Below are positions 33,496 to 42,647 of a stretch of 54,832 nt of DNA, piece after piece (position 1 is the first letter of the stretch; every line of letters begins with the position of its first letter). Position numbers and translations under genes: made by a program. Under the pieces are notes generated by a model. The model worked only from the letters and a program-made list of their open reading frames with translations. It searched no databases and was not told the origin of the DNA. This DNA is from Acidobacteriaceae bacterium (GTDB taxonomy: Bacteria > Acidobacteriota > Terriglobia > Terriglobales > Acidobacteriaceae), in contig PLJN01000189.1 of NCBI GenBank assembly GCA_003140235.1, positions 1 through 54,832 on the forward strand. Direction: 5' to 3'.

Positions 33496-33614
33496 TGCGT
33501 TGAGCAAATTGTGGCGACGCGATATTTTCGCCCGTCCTCCGCAGAAGGCAACTTCGTAGGGTGAAAATTAGGTTCTTTAATGATCGTCGAAGCGCAATTT
33601 TGCTTGGGAAGCAC
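33496..33614 (+). repeat. Diverged direct repeat, right copy
   Basis: Counterpart of 28896-29011 with one or two small indels. It ends 38 bases before the stop of the convergent methyltransferase gene. No reading frame is preserved between the two copies, so it is either noncoding or a decayed gene fragment. Confidence 0.65.
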
Positions 33615-33651
33615 CATCATAGACGGCCCGCTTATTCGAGGCCACGACGAA

Positions 33652-34461
33652 TTACTTACGGCAGAGGAATACCGTAGTCGGCCAAAAGGTCAGGCACAAG
33701 CGCTTCGCCAGTTTAGACGATTTGAGGATCTTCGCTGCAAAGCGGCGCGTTCGCGTGGGGTTGTTAAGATCATCAGGATCTTTCATTTCAATGTAATCAA
33801 AGATGTCTCGGAACCCAACTTGCCCGAGAAACTTCCTGAGGAATGGGTACCGAAATTGATTGCAGTCCATGTACCAGAGCAGCACCCCAGGTCCTTCAAC
33901 CGTCGTTCTTATCCACCGGCGGACCTTGTCAGGAAACCAGCCGTAAAGCGGGATCCGGCGGAACTCGCCCGAGACAAAGGCGAATTTATTGCTGGAGGAG
34001 AAGTAAAAGACACCTTCCGGTTTCAGGGCGGCGTAGATTTTTTGAACAGCTTCTTTCCAGTTGGGAAGATGCTCCAGGACCGACTCAGCAACGATGGCAT
34101 CATATTGGCTTTCCCCGATATCCGTGTTTTCGATATTGCCAAGTCGTACTTTGGGCTGCACGCCATACCGCTCGCCAAGTTCGCGGGCGCGCTCGACACA
34201 TTGCGGACTTAGCTCAAGGCCCTCACAGTCAACGCCGTTACGAAGACAGTTCACCTGGAACCATCCTATTCCAGGACCGATTTCCAGGATGCGGAAACCG
34301 CTATCAACTGGGCGAAACTTATTGAGCAGTTTTAAATTTTCGCGAAACTGAGACTCGGCTCTTTCCGCCGTGAGCCTATTTGATATGTCAAGAAAGTAGG
34401 TGAGGTCGAATTGCTCTACATCTTCTGGGGTAACAGGCATTTGCTCGACATTGTACAGCAT
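33652..34461 (-). CDS. Class I SAM-dependent methyltransferase
   Basis: A 269-residue enzyme read against the direction of its neighbours. RILEIGPGIGWFQVNCL is motif I, GLELSPQCVERA follows, then VAESVLEHLPNWKEAVQ (motif IV) and ALKPEGVFYFSSS. The C-terminal third carries FWPTTVFLCRK near its end, like methyltransferases of glycan clusters. The substrate is unknown. It may have been inserted or inverted relative to the polysaccharide genes, since it interrupts a run of plus-strand genes right next to the right copy of the diverged repeat. Confidence 0.83.
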   Translation of the reverse strand: MLYNVEQMPVTPEDVEQFDLTYFLDISNRLTAERAESQFRENLKLLNKFRPVDSGFRILEIGPGIGWFQVNCLRNGVDCEGLELSPQCVERARELGERYGVQPKVRLGNIENTDIGESQYDAIVAESVLEHLPNWKEAVQKIYAALKPEGVFYFSSSNKFAFVSGEFRRIPLYGWFPDKVRRWIRTTVEGPGVLLWYMDCNQFRYPFLRKFLGQVGFRDIFDYIEMKDPDDLNNPTRTRRFAAKILKSSKLAKRLCLTFWPTTVFLCRK

Positions 34462-34829
34462 GGTCCATCAGGAACTGATAGCACTTGGCGGGTGGCTGGC
34501 GCAATTGCTTGGGCTGAGAAGTGAATTCCGATTTTAATTGAATCCCGCCATTTTTTGCGGCATTTCTTGGTTTTCTCTGCGATAATACGCGGTAGGAAAT
34601 TGAAGGCAACAGGGGGCGATTGCACCAGATTAAGGGCAGTTTTTCGAGAAACTTCAACAAATTAATGATACACTTGGCGTGTCAGATTCACTAGTCTTTC
34701 AGCAGCGGATCAGGGTTCGCTGGGGGGTTCGTTTGGGTAGTCATGGTGGTGTTTATTCGCTGTGCGCATGATGGTTGGGTGTCCATTATGGCTCAGGAAA
34801 AAAAATTGGAGAAGAAATTGGAGAAAAAA
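34462..34829. promoter_or_regulatory. Divergent intergenic region, methyltransferase / beta-helix protein
   Basis: A 368-base gap with an AT-rich core near 34530-34680, and promoters expected for both sides. A GATAAT is visible at 34581 but without a matching -35 box. An imperfect ACACTTGGCGTGT palindrome lies at about 34670-34682. The last part (34788-34829) is Lys/Glu-rich when translated and contains GGAG 6 bases before the ATG at 34830. No gene was seen. Confidence 0.4.
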
Positions 34830-35774
34830 ATGAAAATTGCTAATTCAATAAAGTTGTTGGCGATTGTCGTGTTGGGAACGACAATGATGAGTGCCCAGGC
34901 AACCCGCACTTGGGTGTCGGGCGTTGGAGACGATGCCAATCCTTGCAGCCGCACGGCGCCTTGCAAGACTTGGGCGGGTGCCATTTCAAAGACCGCCTCT
35001 GGCGGCGAAATTGATGCGCTGGATCCAGGCGGGTTCGGTTCGGTCACCATAACCAAAGCCATCACACTTGATGGTGGCGGAGGCCAGGTGGCTTCCGTGC
35101 TCGTCAGCGGTACCAACGGAATCAATGTTGTGGCCGGATCCGGTGACGTTGTGACTATCCGCAACCTCCGTTTCGACGGCCTCTTTGGCGGGACCGGTAC
35201 GGCCGGCGTCAACGGAATCCATTTCCAGTCGGGCAAAGACTTGAATGTAGAGAACTGCTACATCTTCGGTTTCAGCAACAATGGAATCGATATTGCCCTC
35301 AATCAGGCTACTCAGGCTTCAGTGCATATCCTTAACACCATCCTGAAAAACAACGCTGGCGTCGGAATCAGGGCCACCAACGCCCAGACCCCCGCTGTAC
35401 AGGTGGGGATTAACGAAACTTCTGTAATGATCGACACCATTGGGATCGAGGCGGCCCAGCACAGCCGGGTGGTCGTAAATCGGTCCTTCGTGGAGCACGC
35501 GTCCCAAGATGGTCTGAAAGCGGATGATGCCGCGACGTCTGACGCGCAGATGACGATTGACCACACGGACGCCAGCTACAATAACAACGGAATCACTTCG
35601 ACCGCGGGAGCGAATGTCACCGTGAGCGACTCCAAGCTCGGGTTTAATACCACTTGTGGCTTGAACGCCGCTGGAGGCGGTGTTTTTTCGTGGCAGATCG
35701 GAACCGTTGGCGGAACCAATCGGCAGGCGGGCAGTCCCAGCTGCGGAACGATCACGCCTCTACCGCAAATCTAG
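34830..35774 (+). CDS. Secreted right-handed beta-helix protein
   Basis: About 314 residues. A signal peptide (IKLLAIVVLGTTMMSAQA) is followed by TWVSGVGDDANPCSRTAPCK, a start seen in secreted parallel beta-helix proteins. Repeated strand-turn units follow (VTIRNLRFDG, VENCYIFGFSNNGIDI, VHILNTILKNNAGVGI). Such folds bind or cleave polysaccharide, but no catalytic lyase residues can be assigned. The start at 34830 is chosen for its GGAG at 6-base spacing and the clean signal peptide; an ATG at 34743 would add a Lys/Glu-rich lead. It is placed among polysaccharide genes, so a role in binding or modifying the secreted polymer is possible. Confidence 0.78.
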   Translation: MKIANSIKLLAIVVLGTTMMSAQATRTWVSGVGDDANPCSRTAPCKTWAGAISKTASGGEIDALDPGGFGSVTITKAITLDGGGGQVASVLVSGTNGINVVAGSGDVVTIRNLRFDGLFGGTGTAGVNGIHFQSGKDLNVENCYIFGFSNNGIDIALNQATQASVHILNTILKNNAGVGIRATNAQTPAVQVGINETSVMIDTIGIEAAQHSRVVVNRSFVEHASQDGLKADDAATSDAQMTIDHTDASYNNNGITSTAGANVTVSDSKLGFNTTCGLNAAGGGVFSWQIGTVGGTNRQAGSPSCGTITPLPQI

Positions 35775-35876
35775 CTAGTAACCGCATCACGTTTGGGTAA
35801 GTGGGTTGTGGGCTGGGCGAACATTCGCTCAGCTCACAAGCCAGCCTTCACATTCGTCTTTCCCGCCCGGTGCAGA

Positions 35877-36668
35877 ATGAGATTTACCGTCCTCACGGCG
35901 ACGTACAACCGTGCTCACCTGCTGGAAGGTGTATATCGCAGCCTCTGCTCGCAAACCTTCCCTGACTTTGAATGGGTGATCGTGGATGATGGCAGCACCG
36001 ATGGAACACGAGAACTTGTCGCGTCGTGGAAATCTTTTTTCCCGATTCGCTATACGTGGAAGCCCAATGGCGGCAAGCATACTGCGATCAACATCGGGGT
36101 CCAGCAAGCCGCCGGCGAATTCGTTCTGATATTCGACTCCGATGATCGCTGTGTGCCCCGCGCTCTGGAGCGGTTCGATTGTCGCTGGAAGCGGATCTCG
36201 GAACCAGATCGTTTTGCCTTCCTCGTGGGCTTGTGCTATCAGAAGGACGGGATCACCCTCCACGGGAGCCCACTGCCTGCGGACTGCGTTGACGTGTTTA
36301 CCGCTGGCGAGAGCATGGCCCTGTGCGCCGTGGATCGCTGGGGCATGGTTCGCGCGGACGTCTTCCGCAAATTCCCTTTTCCCGTCTTCCAGAACGAGCG
36401 ATTCATTCCCGAAGGGACCGTCTGGAACCGGATCATGAAAGAATATGGCGCGCGTTTTTTTAACGAGCCCCTCTTGATTGCCTGCTATGCCCCCGGAGGC
36501 CTCGGCAGACAAGGCGACCTGCGCTTTTCGAGTCCCAAAGGTGCTGTGGTCTATCACGCAGAGCTGGCCCTGGCCAAGGTTCCGGTGAACGTCCGGATCA
36601 AATCGGCAATCAATACACTTCGATTCTCATTTGTGGCCCTGGCCAGAGAGTTGCGTCTCTTTCGATGA
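35877..36668 (+). CDS. GT2-family glycosyltransferase
   Basis: A 263-residue GT-A enzyme: FTVLTATYNRAHLLEGVYRS, VDDGSTDGTRELV (nucleotide binding), KHTAINIGVQQAAGEF and FDSDD (metal site). It resembles the compact glycosyltransferases found in exopolysaccharide clusters; the sugar is unknown. The ATG at 35877 begins the conserved fold. The last bases overlap the start of the GT4 gene at 36665 (ATGA), so the two form a coupled pair. Confidence 0.86.
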   Translation: MRFTVLTATYNRAHLLEGVYRSLCSQTFPDFEWVIVDDGSTDGTRELVASWKSFFPIRYTWKPNGGKHTAINIGVQQAAGEFVLIFDSDDRCVPRALERFDCRWKRISEPDRFAFLVGLCYQKDGITLHGSPLPADCVDVFTAGESMALCAVDRWGMVRADVFRKFPFPVFQNERFIPEGTVWNRIMKEYGARFFNEPLLIACYAPGGLGRQGDLRFSSPKGAVVYHAELALAKVPVNVRIKSAINTLRFSFVALARELRLFR

Positions 36669-37774
36669 TATCGGCGCGACGCAGAGTCCTCCTGCTCATG
36701 CCGACCCTTGGCGGAGGGGGGGCCGAGCGTTTTTTCACCCTGCTGCTCCGCTATTTAGACCGCAATCTCTTCGAAATCCACCTGGCCCTTTTGCAGGCCC
36801 GGGGCGAATACATCCCGGACATCCCCGACGATGTAGTGGTCTATGATTTGCAGAGTTCCCGGGCACGCTACGCGCTGCCCCGTCTCATACGGCTGATCTG
36901 GAAAGTGCGGCCACAATCTGTGTTATCCACTCTGCCGCAAACCAATATTGCATTGACCCTCAGCCGGCCTTTTCTGCCCGATGGGACCAAGTTGCTGATC
37001 GCGGAAGCCGCCATGACCAGCGCCGCTCTCAAGGAAGATTTTGCGCATCCGCGTTTGTGGAGATGGTTTTACCGGCGCCTGTACAAGCGTGCGGACAAAG
37101 TAGTATGTCTGTCGGACTCCATGGTGGATGATTTGGTCACGAATTTCCAAGTGCCACGGGAGAAGACGAGGCGTATCTATTACCCTGTGGACGCCGCGAA
37201 GGTGCATCACTTGGCGGAAATCGACGGAAATCCGTATCTCGGTCCTGGACCACACGTTGTTGCCGTCGGCCGGCTCACCCGGCAGAAGGGTCTTGATCTC
37301 CTCCTCGACGCCATGGCCGCCGTTCGGGAGTGTTTTCCCCAGGTACAGCTCACGATCCTGGGACAAGGTCCTCTTTTGAACGAGTTGACGGAACAGGCGC
37401 GCCGGTTGGGACTCTCCGAGACCGTGAGGTTCCTTGGCTTTCAGCAGAACCCATGGCGCTACATTCGCCATGCGAGCTTATTTGTGCTGCCTTCTCGCTA
37501 TGAGGGGTTGCCCAACATCCTGCTCGAAACATTGGTGCTGGGAACGCCAGTAGTCGCTACCGATTGCCCTGGCGCGATCCGTGAGGTACAGGCCGGCAAT
37601 CCCCATGTGACTGTGGTGCCTCCCGAGGACCCGCCCGCACTCGCGCAAGCCATCTGCGACGTCTGCGAGCAGCAGAAAAGCATGGTCGAACCTCACGCGC
37701 GGCCCCCGAGCTATCTGACCAGGTTCGATTTGCACCACGTGGTGGGTGAATACAGCGAACTTCTTTTGGATTAG
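36665..37774 (+). CDS. GT4-family glycosyltransferase
   Basis: A 369-residue GT-B enzyme. The N-terminal LLLMPTLGGGGAERFFTLLL is followed by VVAVGRLTRQKGLDLLLDAM, VLPSRYEGLPNILLETLVLG with E-x7-E and GTPVVATDCPGA. It is close in type to the GT4 at 29090. It is translationally coupled to the GT2 upstream. Sequence after it (37775-38485) is mostly without genes. Confidence 0.87.
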   Translation: MISARRRVLLLMPTLGGGGAERFFTLLLRYLDRNLFEIHLALLQARGEYIPDIPDDVVVYDLQSSRARYALPRLIRLIWKVRPQSVLSTLPQTNIALTLSRPFLPDGTKLLIAEAAMTSAALKEDFAHPRLWRWFYRRLYKRADKVVCLSDSMVDDLVTNFQVPREKTRRIYYPVDAAKVHHLAEIDGNPYLGPGPHVVAVGRLTRQKGLDLLLDAMAAVRECFPQVQLTILGQGPLLNELTEQARRLGLSETVRFLGFQQNPWRYIRHASLFVLPSRYEGLPNILLETLVLGTPVVATDCPGAIREVQAGNPHVTVVPPEDPPALAQAICDVCEQQKSMVEPHARPPSYLTRFDLHHVVGEYSELLLD

Positions 37775-37931
37775 TCGAGTGACGGCGAACAGCAACGGAC
37801 GGTCGTTCGATTCGCCTTCCGAGGGCGTCGACACCGGTTCAGCACTGGACGAAGTGGCGACTGCCGTCGCGTGGTCGCCATTCCCCCGCTGGTTCGCGTG
37901 TTAGGCGTCGCGCGTTGCGGTTTCCTCTCGT

Positions 37932-37947
37932 TGGCATGGATGTTGTA
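37932..37947 (+). promoter_or_regulatory. Possible sigma-54 promoter
   Basis: TGGCATGGATGTTGTA fits the -24/-12 consensus (TGGCAYRNNNNTTGCW) except for T in place of the C of GC at -12. It lies 540 bases upstream of the epimerase gene in a gene-poor gap. The spacing between the GG and G-T elements is exact. Found by eye; a chance match is possible. Confidence 0.35.
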
Positions 37948-38009
37948 GGCTACTTCAGTTTTCTTGATGTGCGCATGGGAGGACGCTAACCCGACTAGTC
38001 GCCGATAAG

Positions 38010-38177
38010 ATGATGGGAATTGATATTCACGCCCTTAACTTTCTCGGGTGTGCCTTAAGAAAGAGTTTGGTAGCCCACAATTGCCAGGCAGGCACTAGCG
38101 GTTTCATCCCATACGCTAGCCTGTTACCTGCTGATAGAATCCATAAATTATCAAACTCGTTCTATCAGCATCGGTAA
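38010..38177 (+). pseudogene. Possible decayed gene start in a gene-poor gap
   Basis: A 55-codon open frame beginning MMGIDIHALNFLGCALRK. The first 18 residues look like the beginning of a conserved protein family member; the rest loses any pattern. The whole gap 37775-38485 has a few short frames but no intact gene, which suggests one or more genes decayed here. Weak call. Confidence 0.25.
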
Positions 38178-38485
38178 ACGCAGTGTTTCTAAGTCTCAGC
38201 CATCGGAAAGCGATGAAAACCTTCGCCGCAGCCCGGTTGGTCTGCGCGTTGCAAGAAGAATATAATATCTAGTTCCCGTATGAGCTATGACCTCACACAA
38301 CTTGGAAGGTCCACGCCGACAACGCCGGCGGAAGTGGTCCTTGAACTTCTGCGGGACGACGAACATCGTCAGGAAACCTGCAGCAGGGCTTGCTCCTGCT
38401 CCAAACACCGGCGGGGTGTCCGAGATCAAGAAAATCGAAGCGGCCTTTGCTTGGGGCCTGAATGGTTTACCTCTGGACAAACACT

Positions 38486-39439
38486 ATGAGTGAGACATCG
38501 ATGTGTGTTGTCTTGGGAGGCAGCGGGTTTCTGGGTGCGCGTCTCTGCAGAAGTCTGTTGGGTAAGGGATTTCGTGTTCGGTCGGTCTCGCGCTCCGGGC
38601 GTCCGAAGGGTCAGCCTGAGCCATGGTGGCCGGAGGTGGAGTGGGTTGCTGCTCCAATTGGGACAGAATTGTGCGCCCGGGCCCTTCGGCACGCGGGCCT
38701 CGTATTCCACTTGGCGAGCACAACCGTTCCCTCGTCCTCCAATGCCGACATTGCATACGATTTGGAGTCCAACGTCGTGGCCACGGTGCCTACCTTGGAG
38801 GCTGCCGCCTCCATGGGGGTTCAGAGAGTGATCTTCGCCTCTTCCGGCGGCATGGTTTATGGCCCTGCGCGGGAGAGTCCGATAACCGAGAGCCACGCCA
38901 CCGAACCCATCTGCTCTTATGGCATTCACAAACTCATGATCGAGAAATACTTGCAGCTCTTTCGCTCCCGGAACGGCCTGGATTCGATTGTGCTGCGGAT
39001 TTCGAACATGTACGGAGAATCTCAGGACTGCGTCCGGCCTTTGGGAGCGATTGCCCACTTTACCGAGCGGGCCGTTAGCGGAATCCCCGTTGAGATATGG
39101 GGCGACGGAACAACTACTCGAGATTTCGTTCATGTGGATGATGTCGTGAATGCTCTTCTGAAGGCGGCATTGTATGACGGAGCTGACCGTTTATTCAATG
39201 TCGGAACCGGCCACGGTGTTTCACTGAACCAGCTGATTGGACTCCTGCGGCAGCGTCTGGCGAAGCCGGTTACAGTGAATTTTCAGCCCTCGCGGAACTT
39301 TGATGTCACGGAGAATGTCTTGGATATTACTCGAGCCATGCGCGAGTTAGCTTGGGCACCCGGAATCAGTCTTGAGTCTGGTCTGGAACGCATGGTTCAG
39401 GCGGTGCAGGCCAGAGGCCCGTCGGCGCGCGATTGCTGA
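38486..39439 (+). CDS. NAD-dependent epimerase/dehydratase (extended SDR)
   Basis: About 317 residues. The Rossmann loop VVLGGSGFLGARLCRSL is at the N-terminus, followed by ASSGGMVYGPARES and the catalytic YGIHK (YxxxK). IWGDGTTTRDFVHVDDVV and the C-terminal half are typical of UDP-glucose 4-epimerase-like enzymes. It supplies an epimerised or dehydrated nucleotide sugar for the polymer; which one is not known. ATG at 38486 is preferred as it is close to the nucleotide-binding loop; one at 38462 is also possible. The last residues (QARGPSARDC) abut a truncated glycosyltransferase, so the natural C-terminus may have been replaced at the junction. Confidence 0.85.
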   Translation: MSETSMCVVLGGSGFLGARLCRSLLGKGFRVRSVSRSGRPKGQPEPWWPEVEWVAAPIGTELCARALRHAGLVFHLASTTVPSSSNADIAYDLESNVVATVPTLEAAASMGVQRVIFASSGGMVYGPARESPITESHATEPICSYGIHKLMIEKYLQLFRSRNGLDSIVLRISNMYGESQDCVRPLGAIAHFTERAVSGIPVEIWGDGTTTRDFVHVDDVVNALLKAALYDGADRLFNVGTGHGVSLNQLIGLLRQRLAKPVTVNFQPSRNFDVTENVLDITRAMRELAWAPGISLESGLERMVQAVQARGPSARDC

Positions 39440-39887
39440 TGAACCGCCGCTTCTGGATGTGCTGCCAACTGCATCGAATTGGTCCCCTGGTTCCCGGAAA
39501 CGAAAACTCAGGCAATTTGATGTCGGGATTACGCCTCTCCGGAACACACTTTGGAGCCGCGGTAAGTGTTCCGACAACATGGTTCTATATAGGAGCTGCG
39601 CTGTGCCGGTCGTTGTGTCGCCTATGGGAAGGAACGAGGCAGTCCTGAGGACGGGGACTTTTGGAGTAGGGGCCAGCACCGCTGCCGATTGGGTGACGGC
39701 ACTCGCACAAACGCTTGGCAGCCCGCAATTGGCGGGAGCCATGGGAAAGAATGGGTGCGAGGCGGTCCGGCAGAATTTCAGCATCAGCGGCCTGGTCCCA
39801 AGATTGGCAGGCGAGCGTCGCCGGGTCGCGGGGTACGGGCTTCTGAAGGGCCCCTGTGAAGAACTGGGGCCTTGGGAGCGTCCATGA
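39434..39887 (+). pseudogene. 3' half of a GT4 glycosyltransferase
   Basis: An open frame homologous to only the C-terminal half of a GT4 enzyme: ADEPPLLDVLP, QFDVGITPLRNTLWSRGKCS, AVPVVVSPMGRNEAVLRTG and WVTALAQTLGSPQLAGAMG. The N-terminal half is absent and the similarity begins exactly where the epimerase gene ends, so a deletion joined the two genes. The stop still overlaps the ATG of the next GT4 gene (ATGA), a relic of operon coupling. It should be inactive because the acceptor domain is missing. Confidence 0.75.
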
Positions 39888-41032
39888 CACGCATCATGCA
39901 CGTGATCAATGGGCTCGCTACGGGTGGAGCAGAGACAATGCTATTGAAGCTGCTCTCTGCGACCAGCCAGGATTTCGACCCGATAGTTGTATCGCTGACC
40001 AATGAGGGGGCGATTGGTCCTTGTATATCCCAACTCGGCATCCCCGTTTACAGCCTGGGGTTGGACCGTACAATCCCGAAGCCGACCCGTGTCCTTTCGC
40101 TTGTCTCCCTCACGCGCCGTTTACGCCCGCACCTGGTCCAGGGTTGGATGCCTCACGGCAACCTCATGGCCAGCCTGGCAGGAGCGTGCTCGCAGATTCG
40201 GCCATCCGTGCTTTGGAGCATTCATCAGTCCGTTTACAGCCTGTCCAGTGAATCCTGGCGAACCAGGGCCGCCATCCGCTTTGGCGCTCTCCGTTCCCGG
40301 AAGGCTGACGCCATCATTTATGTCAGCCACACCAGCAGGAAACAGCATGAGGCTTTAGGCTACCACTCATCCAATGGTCTGGTCATTCCAAACGGGACCG
40401 ACTGTGTTGCGTTTCGTCCCGACGACATGGCTCGCCAGCAAGTTCGCGCGGAGTTGGAGGTCGAGAATGACACTGTCCTGGTCGGACTAGTAGCACGGTA
40501 CCATCCTATGAAGGACCATGCGGGCTTTCTTCATGCCGCTGCGGCAGTGAGTCGTGCCCACCCTTCCGTTCGCTTCGCATTGATCGGGTCGGGGACCAGG
40601 GAACAACCGGCACTTCTAGCACTGATCCGAGAACTGCAACTCCAGGGCCGGATCTTGCTGCTGGGAGAACGACGGGACATGCCCAGAGTCACTGCGGCTT
40701 TGGATATTGCCTGTTCCGCCTCTTGGACGGAAGCATTCTCCAGTACCCTTGGGGAGGCCATGGCGTGCGGCATCCCCTGCGTGGTTACGGACATCGGTGA
40801 CAGCGCCTACCTCGTAGCCGATACGGGCATCTCTGTCCCCCCCAGAAACCCGGAGGCCTTGGCGCAGGCCCTATGCCATCTTGTCGAATCGGGAACCGAA
40901 TACCGCAGGCAGCTTGGCATGGCGGCACGGCGAAGAGTGGAACAGGAGTTTTCGCTGCCCGTCATTTCCCGCCGATACACGCTTCTTTATCAGGAGCATG
41001 TTGCCTCTCGGAGCCAGTCGCAATTTGAATAG
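39884..41032 (+). CDS. GT4-family glycosyltransferase
   Basis: A 382-residue GT-B enzyme: IMHVINGLATGGAETMLLKL at the N-terminus, HLVQGWMPHGNLMASLAG, VGLVARYHPMKDHAGFLHAA, then WTEAFSSTLGEAMACGIPC with E-x7-E. It resembles transferases of the WbnH/PelF-like kind found at the end of capsule clusters; sugar unknown. GGGAG lies 5 bases before the ATG. It overlaps the stop of the GT4 remnant. Confidence 0.87.
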   Translation: MTRIMHVINGLATGGAETMLLKLLSATSQDFDPIVVSLTNEGAIGPCISQLGIPVYSLGLDRTIPKPTRVLSLVSLTRRLRPHLVQGWMPHGNLMASLAGACSQIRPSVLWSIHQSVYSLSSESWRTRAAIRFGALRSRKADAIIYVSHTSRKQHEALGYHSSNGLVIPNGTDCVAFRPDDMARQQVRAELEVENDTVLVGLVARYHPMKDHAGFLHAAAAVSRAHPSVRFALIGSGTREQPALLALIRELQLQGRILLLGERRDMPRVTAALDIACSASWTEAFSSTLGEAMACGIPCVVTDIGDSAYLVADTGISVPPRNPEALAQALCHLVESGTEYRRQLGMAARRRVEQEFSLPVISRRYTLLYQEHVASRSQSQFE

Positions 41033-41071
41033 AGCGGCAATCCACCCAGCCCGATTCATCAATTCCCGATG

Positions 41072-41977
41072 TTAGCCGGGTCGGGGGGGCTTCATGGCAC
41101 TGCATACCCAATAGGGAAACGAATCGGAGAAGCGAATCTCCGTGAGTCCCGCTGACTGCAGCATTTGCACGATTTGTTCTCGAGTAAACCGCTTCTCCAG
41201 CCGTGTCCCAAACCTATCCAGCGCGTCAGTCCGCATGACATAGAAACTGCGGTCAGCATAGAACTTCAACGGCCATGTGTCCGGCACAGGAAGGTATTTC
41301 GCTGTGCGCGCCAAGGGCCAATACACACAAATCGCGATGATCTGCGACAGCCAGTAGCGGAACACAAAGGGAAGTTTGCTGATGACGCCCCGCACCAGGT
41401 CGCTGACCCGCCAGATCGCTTTGAACCAACGTGGCCGGCTATCAAACGCATAGAAGAGATAGAGAAGCAAGGTGCCGCCCGGGCAGAGCTTCTTTACCAG
41501 GCTGCCGATTGCGCCAGCTGTGTCCGGAACGTGATGCAAGACACCCAGAGAGAAGATAAAGTCAAAATACCCATCGGGATACGGCAGGGTTTCGGGAGTC
41601 GACTCCACGAAAGACACGTTAGAGGCCTGGATATTGCGTTGGGCGACCCCCAGAGCTTCCCGGCTTGCATCCGCGGCCACTAGTTCCCCGACGAGCGGGG
41701 CAACCAATACCGCCCATCGCCCGCTCCCACAACCCATATCCAGCGCTCGCCGCGGCTTCTTGCTCCAGTCAATCAGAGAAAAATACTTGCGGAAAACTTC
41801 CGCCCGTTCTACCTGGTTTAGCTCCGTCTGGGGGAATGCGCTCCACTCCTGGCCGAAGCCTTTAATGGTCTCAACATCGACGTTGGGTGGATCCGTCCTA
41901 GTGCTCCCGCCAGCTCCGGGAAGCACATCGACCACGGTAGCGTGCCGGGCACCAGGCAAACGTTCCGACGTTGCCAT
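41072..41977 (-). CDS. Class I SAM-dependent methyltransferase
   Basis: A 301-residue methyltransferase on the minus strand: ALDMGCGSGRWAVLVAP (motif I), AADASREALGVAQ, FIFSLGVLHHVPDTAGA (motif IV) and LCPGGTLLLYLFYAF. A hydrophobic C-terminal half (LPFVFRYWLSQIIAICVYW) suggests contact with membrane or a lipid-linked substrate. The N-terminal 40 residues are low in pattern. It converges on the GT4 at 39884 with a 39-base gap, where a GC-rich CCCGA/TCGGG pairing may act as a weak bidirectional terminator. Confidence 0.84.
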   Translation of the reverse strand: MATSERLPGARHATVVDVLPGAGGSTRTDPPNVDVETIKGFGQEWSAFPQTELNQVERAEVFRKYFSLIDWSKKPRRALDMGCGSGRWAVLVAPLVGELVAADASREALGVAQRNIQASNVSFVESTPETLPYPDGYFDFIFSLGVLHHVPDTAGAIGSLVKKLCPGGTLLLYLFYAFDSRPRWFKAIWRVSDLVRGVISKLPFVFRYWLSQIIAICVYWPLARTAKYLPVPDTWPLKFYADRSFYVMRTDALDRFGTRLEKRFTREQIVQMLQSAGLTEIRFSDSFPYWVCSAMKPPRPG

Positions 41978-42077
41978 TATCGGCTCCCACCGGAAGGCGT
42001 GAGAATATTCATTCTAGCGGGAGTCTTGGTGCACCGGCGCGTGGATCTCTTGAGTCTGTACACTCTTAGTAGGGACA

Positions 42078-42647
42078 TCATGCGGACACAACCATCCCGC
42101 TCTCATTCGTATAGTGGAAAGTGGAAATACTATCATAGCCCCTGACAAAAATTCCACACGTTCTCCCGGCGTCCCATCGCGGACTCTTCAGAAAGGTTCT
42201 CCAAGCTGTGTGGACGGTCTGCGAGGACGAACCAGGCACTTGGCGGCCGTCGCCTGAAAAATCATCCTGACACAGTTTCAGGAGTTCGCCTTGGATGCGC
42301 GGAGCACCCAGCGCGGGTTGGCGACACTGATTTGTCGAAATCAGATCTCGGACTTCGGGAAGACCGGCGATCGGCCGTTGCGCGTTCGGCTTTTCCAAGT
42401 CCAGTACAGTGGAGTCCTTACGATTCCAGGAGATGATGGTCTCCAGTTGAATTAGCGCTGGCCTCGCGACAGGAGAGACAGCCAAACCCAGAAAGTATGA
42501 TCGGTAGCCTGCCAGCAGCCAGCGCCCACCGGTAGAACGCTGCAGCACCAGAAGCGGATGGCGCAAGGCGAGGGATCGCAGGTTGCATGGCAGCGCGGGA
42601 ATGCAGGAAACCGCGAAGAGAAGAAACCGGAGGCGGAAAATCGTCAA
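42078..42647 (-). pseudogene. Decayed integrase/transposase of the IS3-like helix-turn-helix plus rve type
   Basis: The frame contains LRSLALRHPLLVLQRS and LIQLETIISWNRKD, followed by EVRDLISTNQ, LGAPRIQGELLKL and TAWRTFLKSP. These are recognisable as the N-terminal half of a common family of integrase-core proteins (LALRHQL..VLQRS, PETVI.WHR, GAPRIHGELLKLG, SQTWRTFL). The DDE catalytic half is missing, and the linking segments are shortened. No terminal repeats were found nearby. It marks a past insertion at the boundary between the glycan genes and the giant secreted protein. Confidence 0.65.

Noticed and set aside
33580-34212. A 210-codon plus-strand frame starting in the right copy of the diverged repeat
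   Set aside because: It is antisense to the methyltransferase gene at 33652-34461, which has full SAM motifs.
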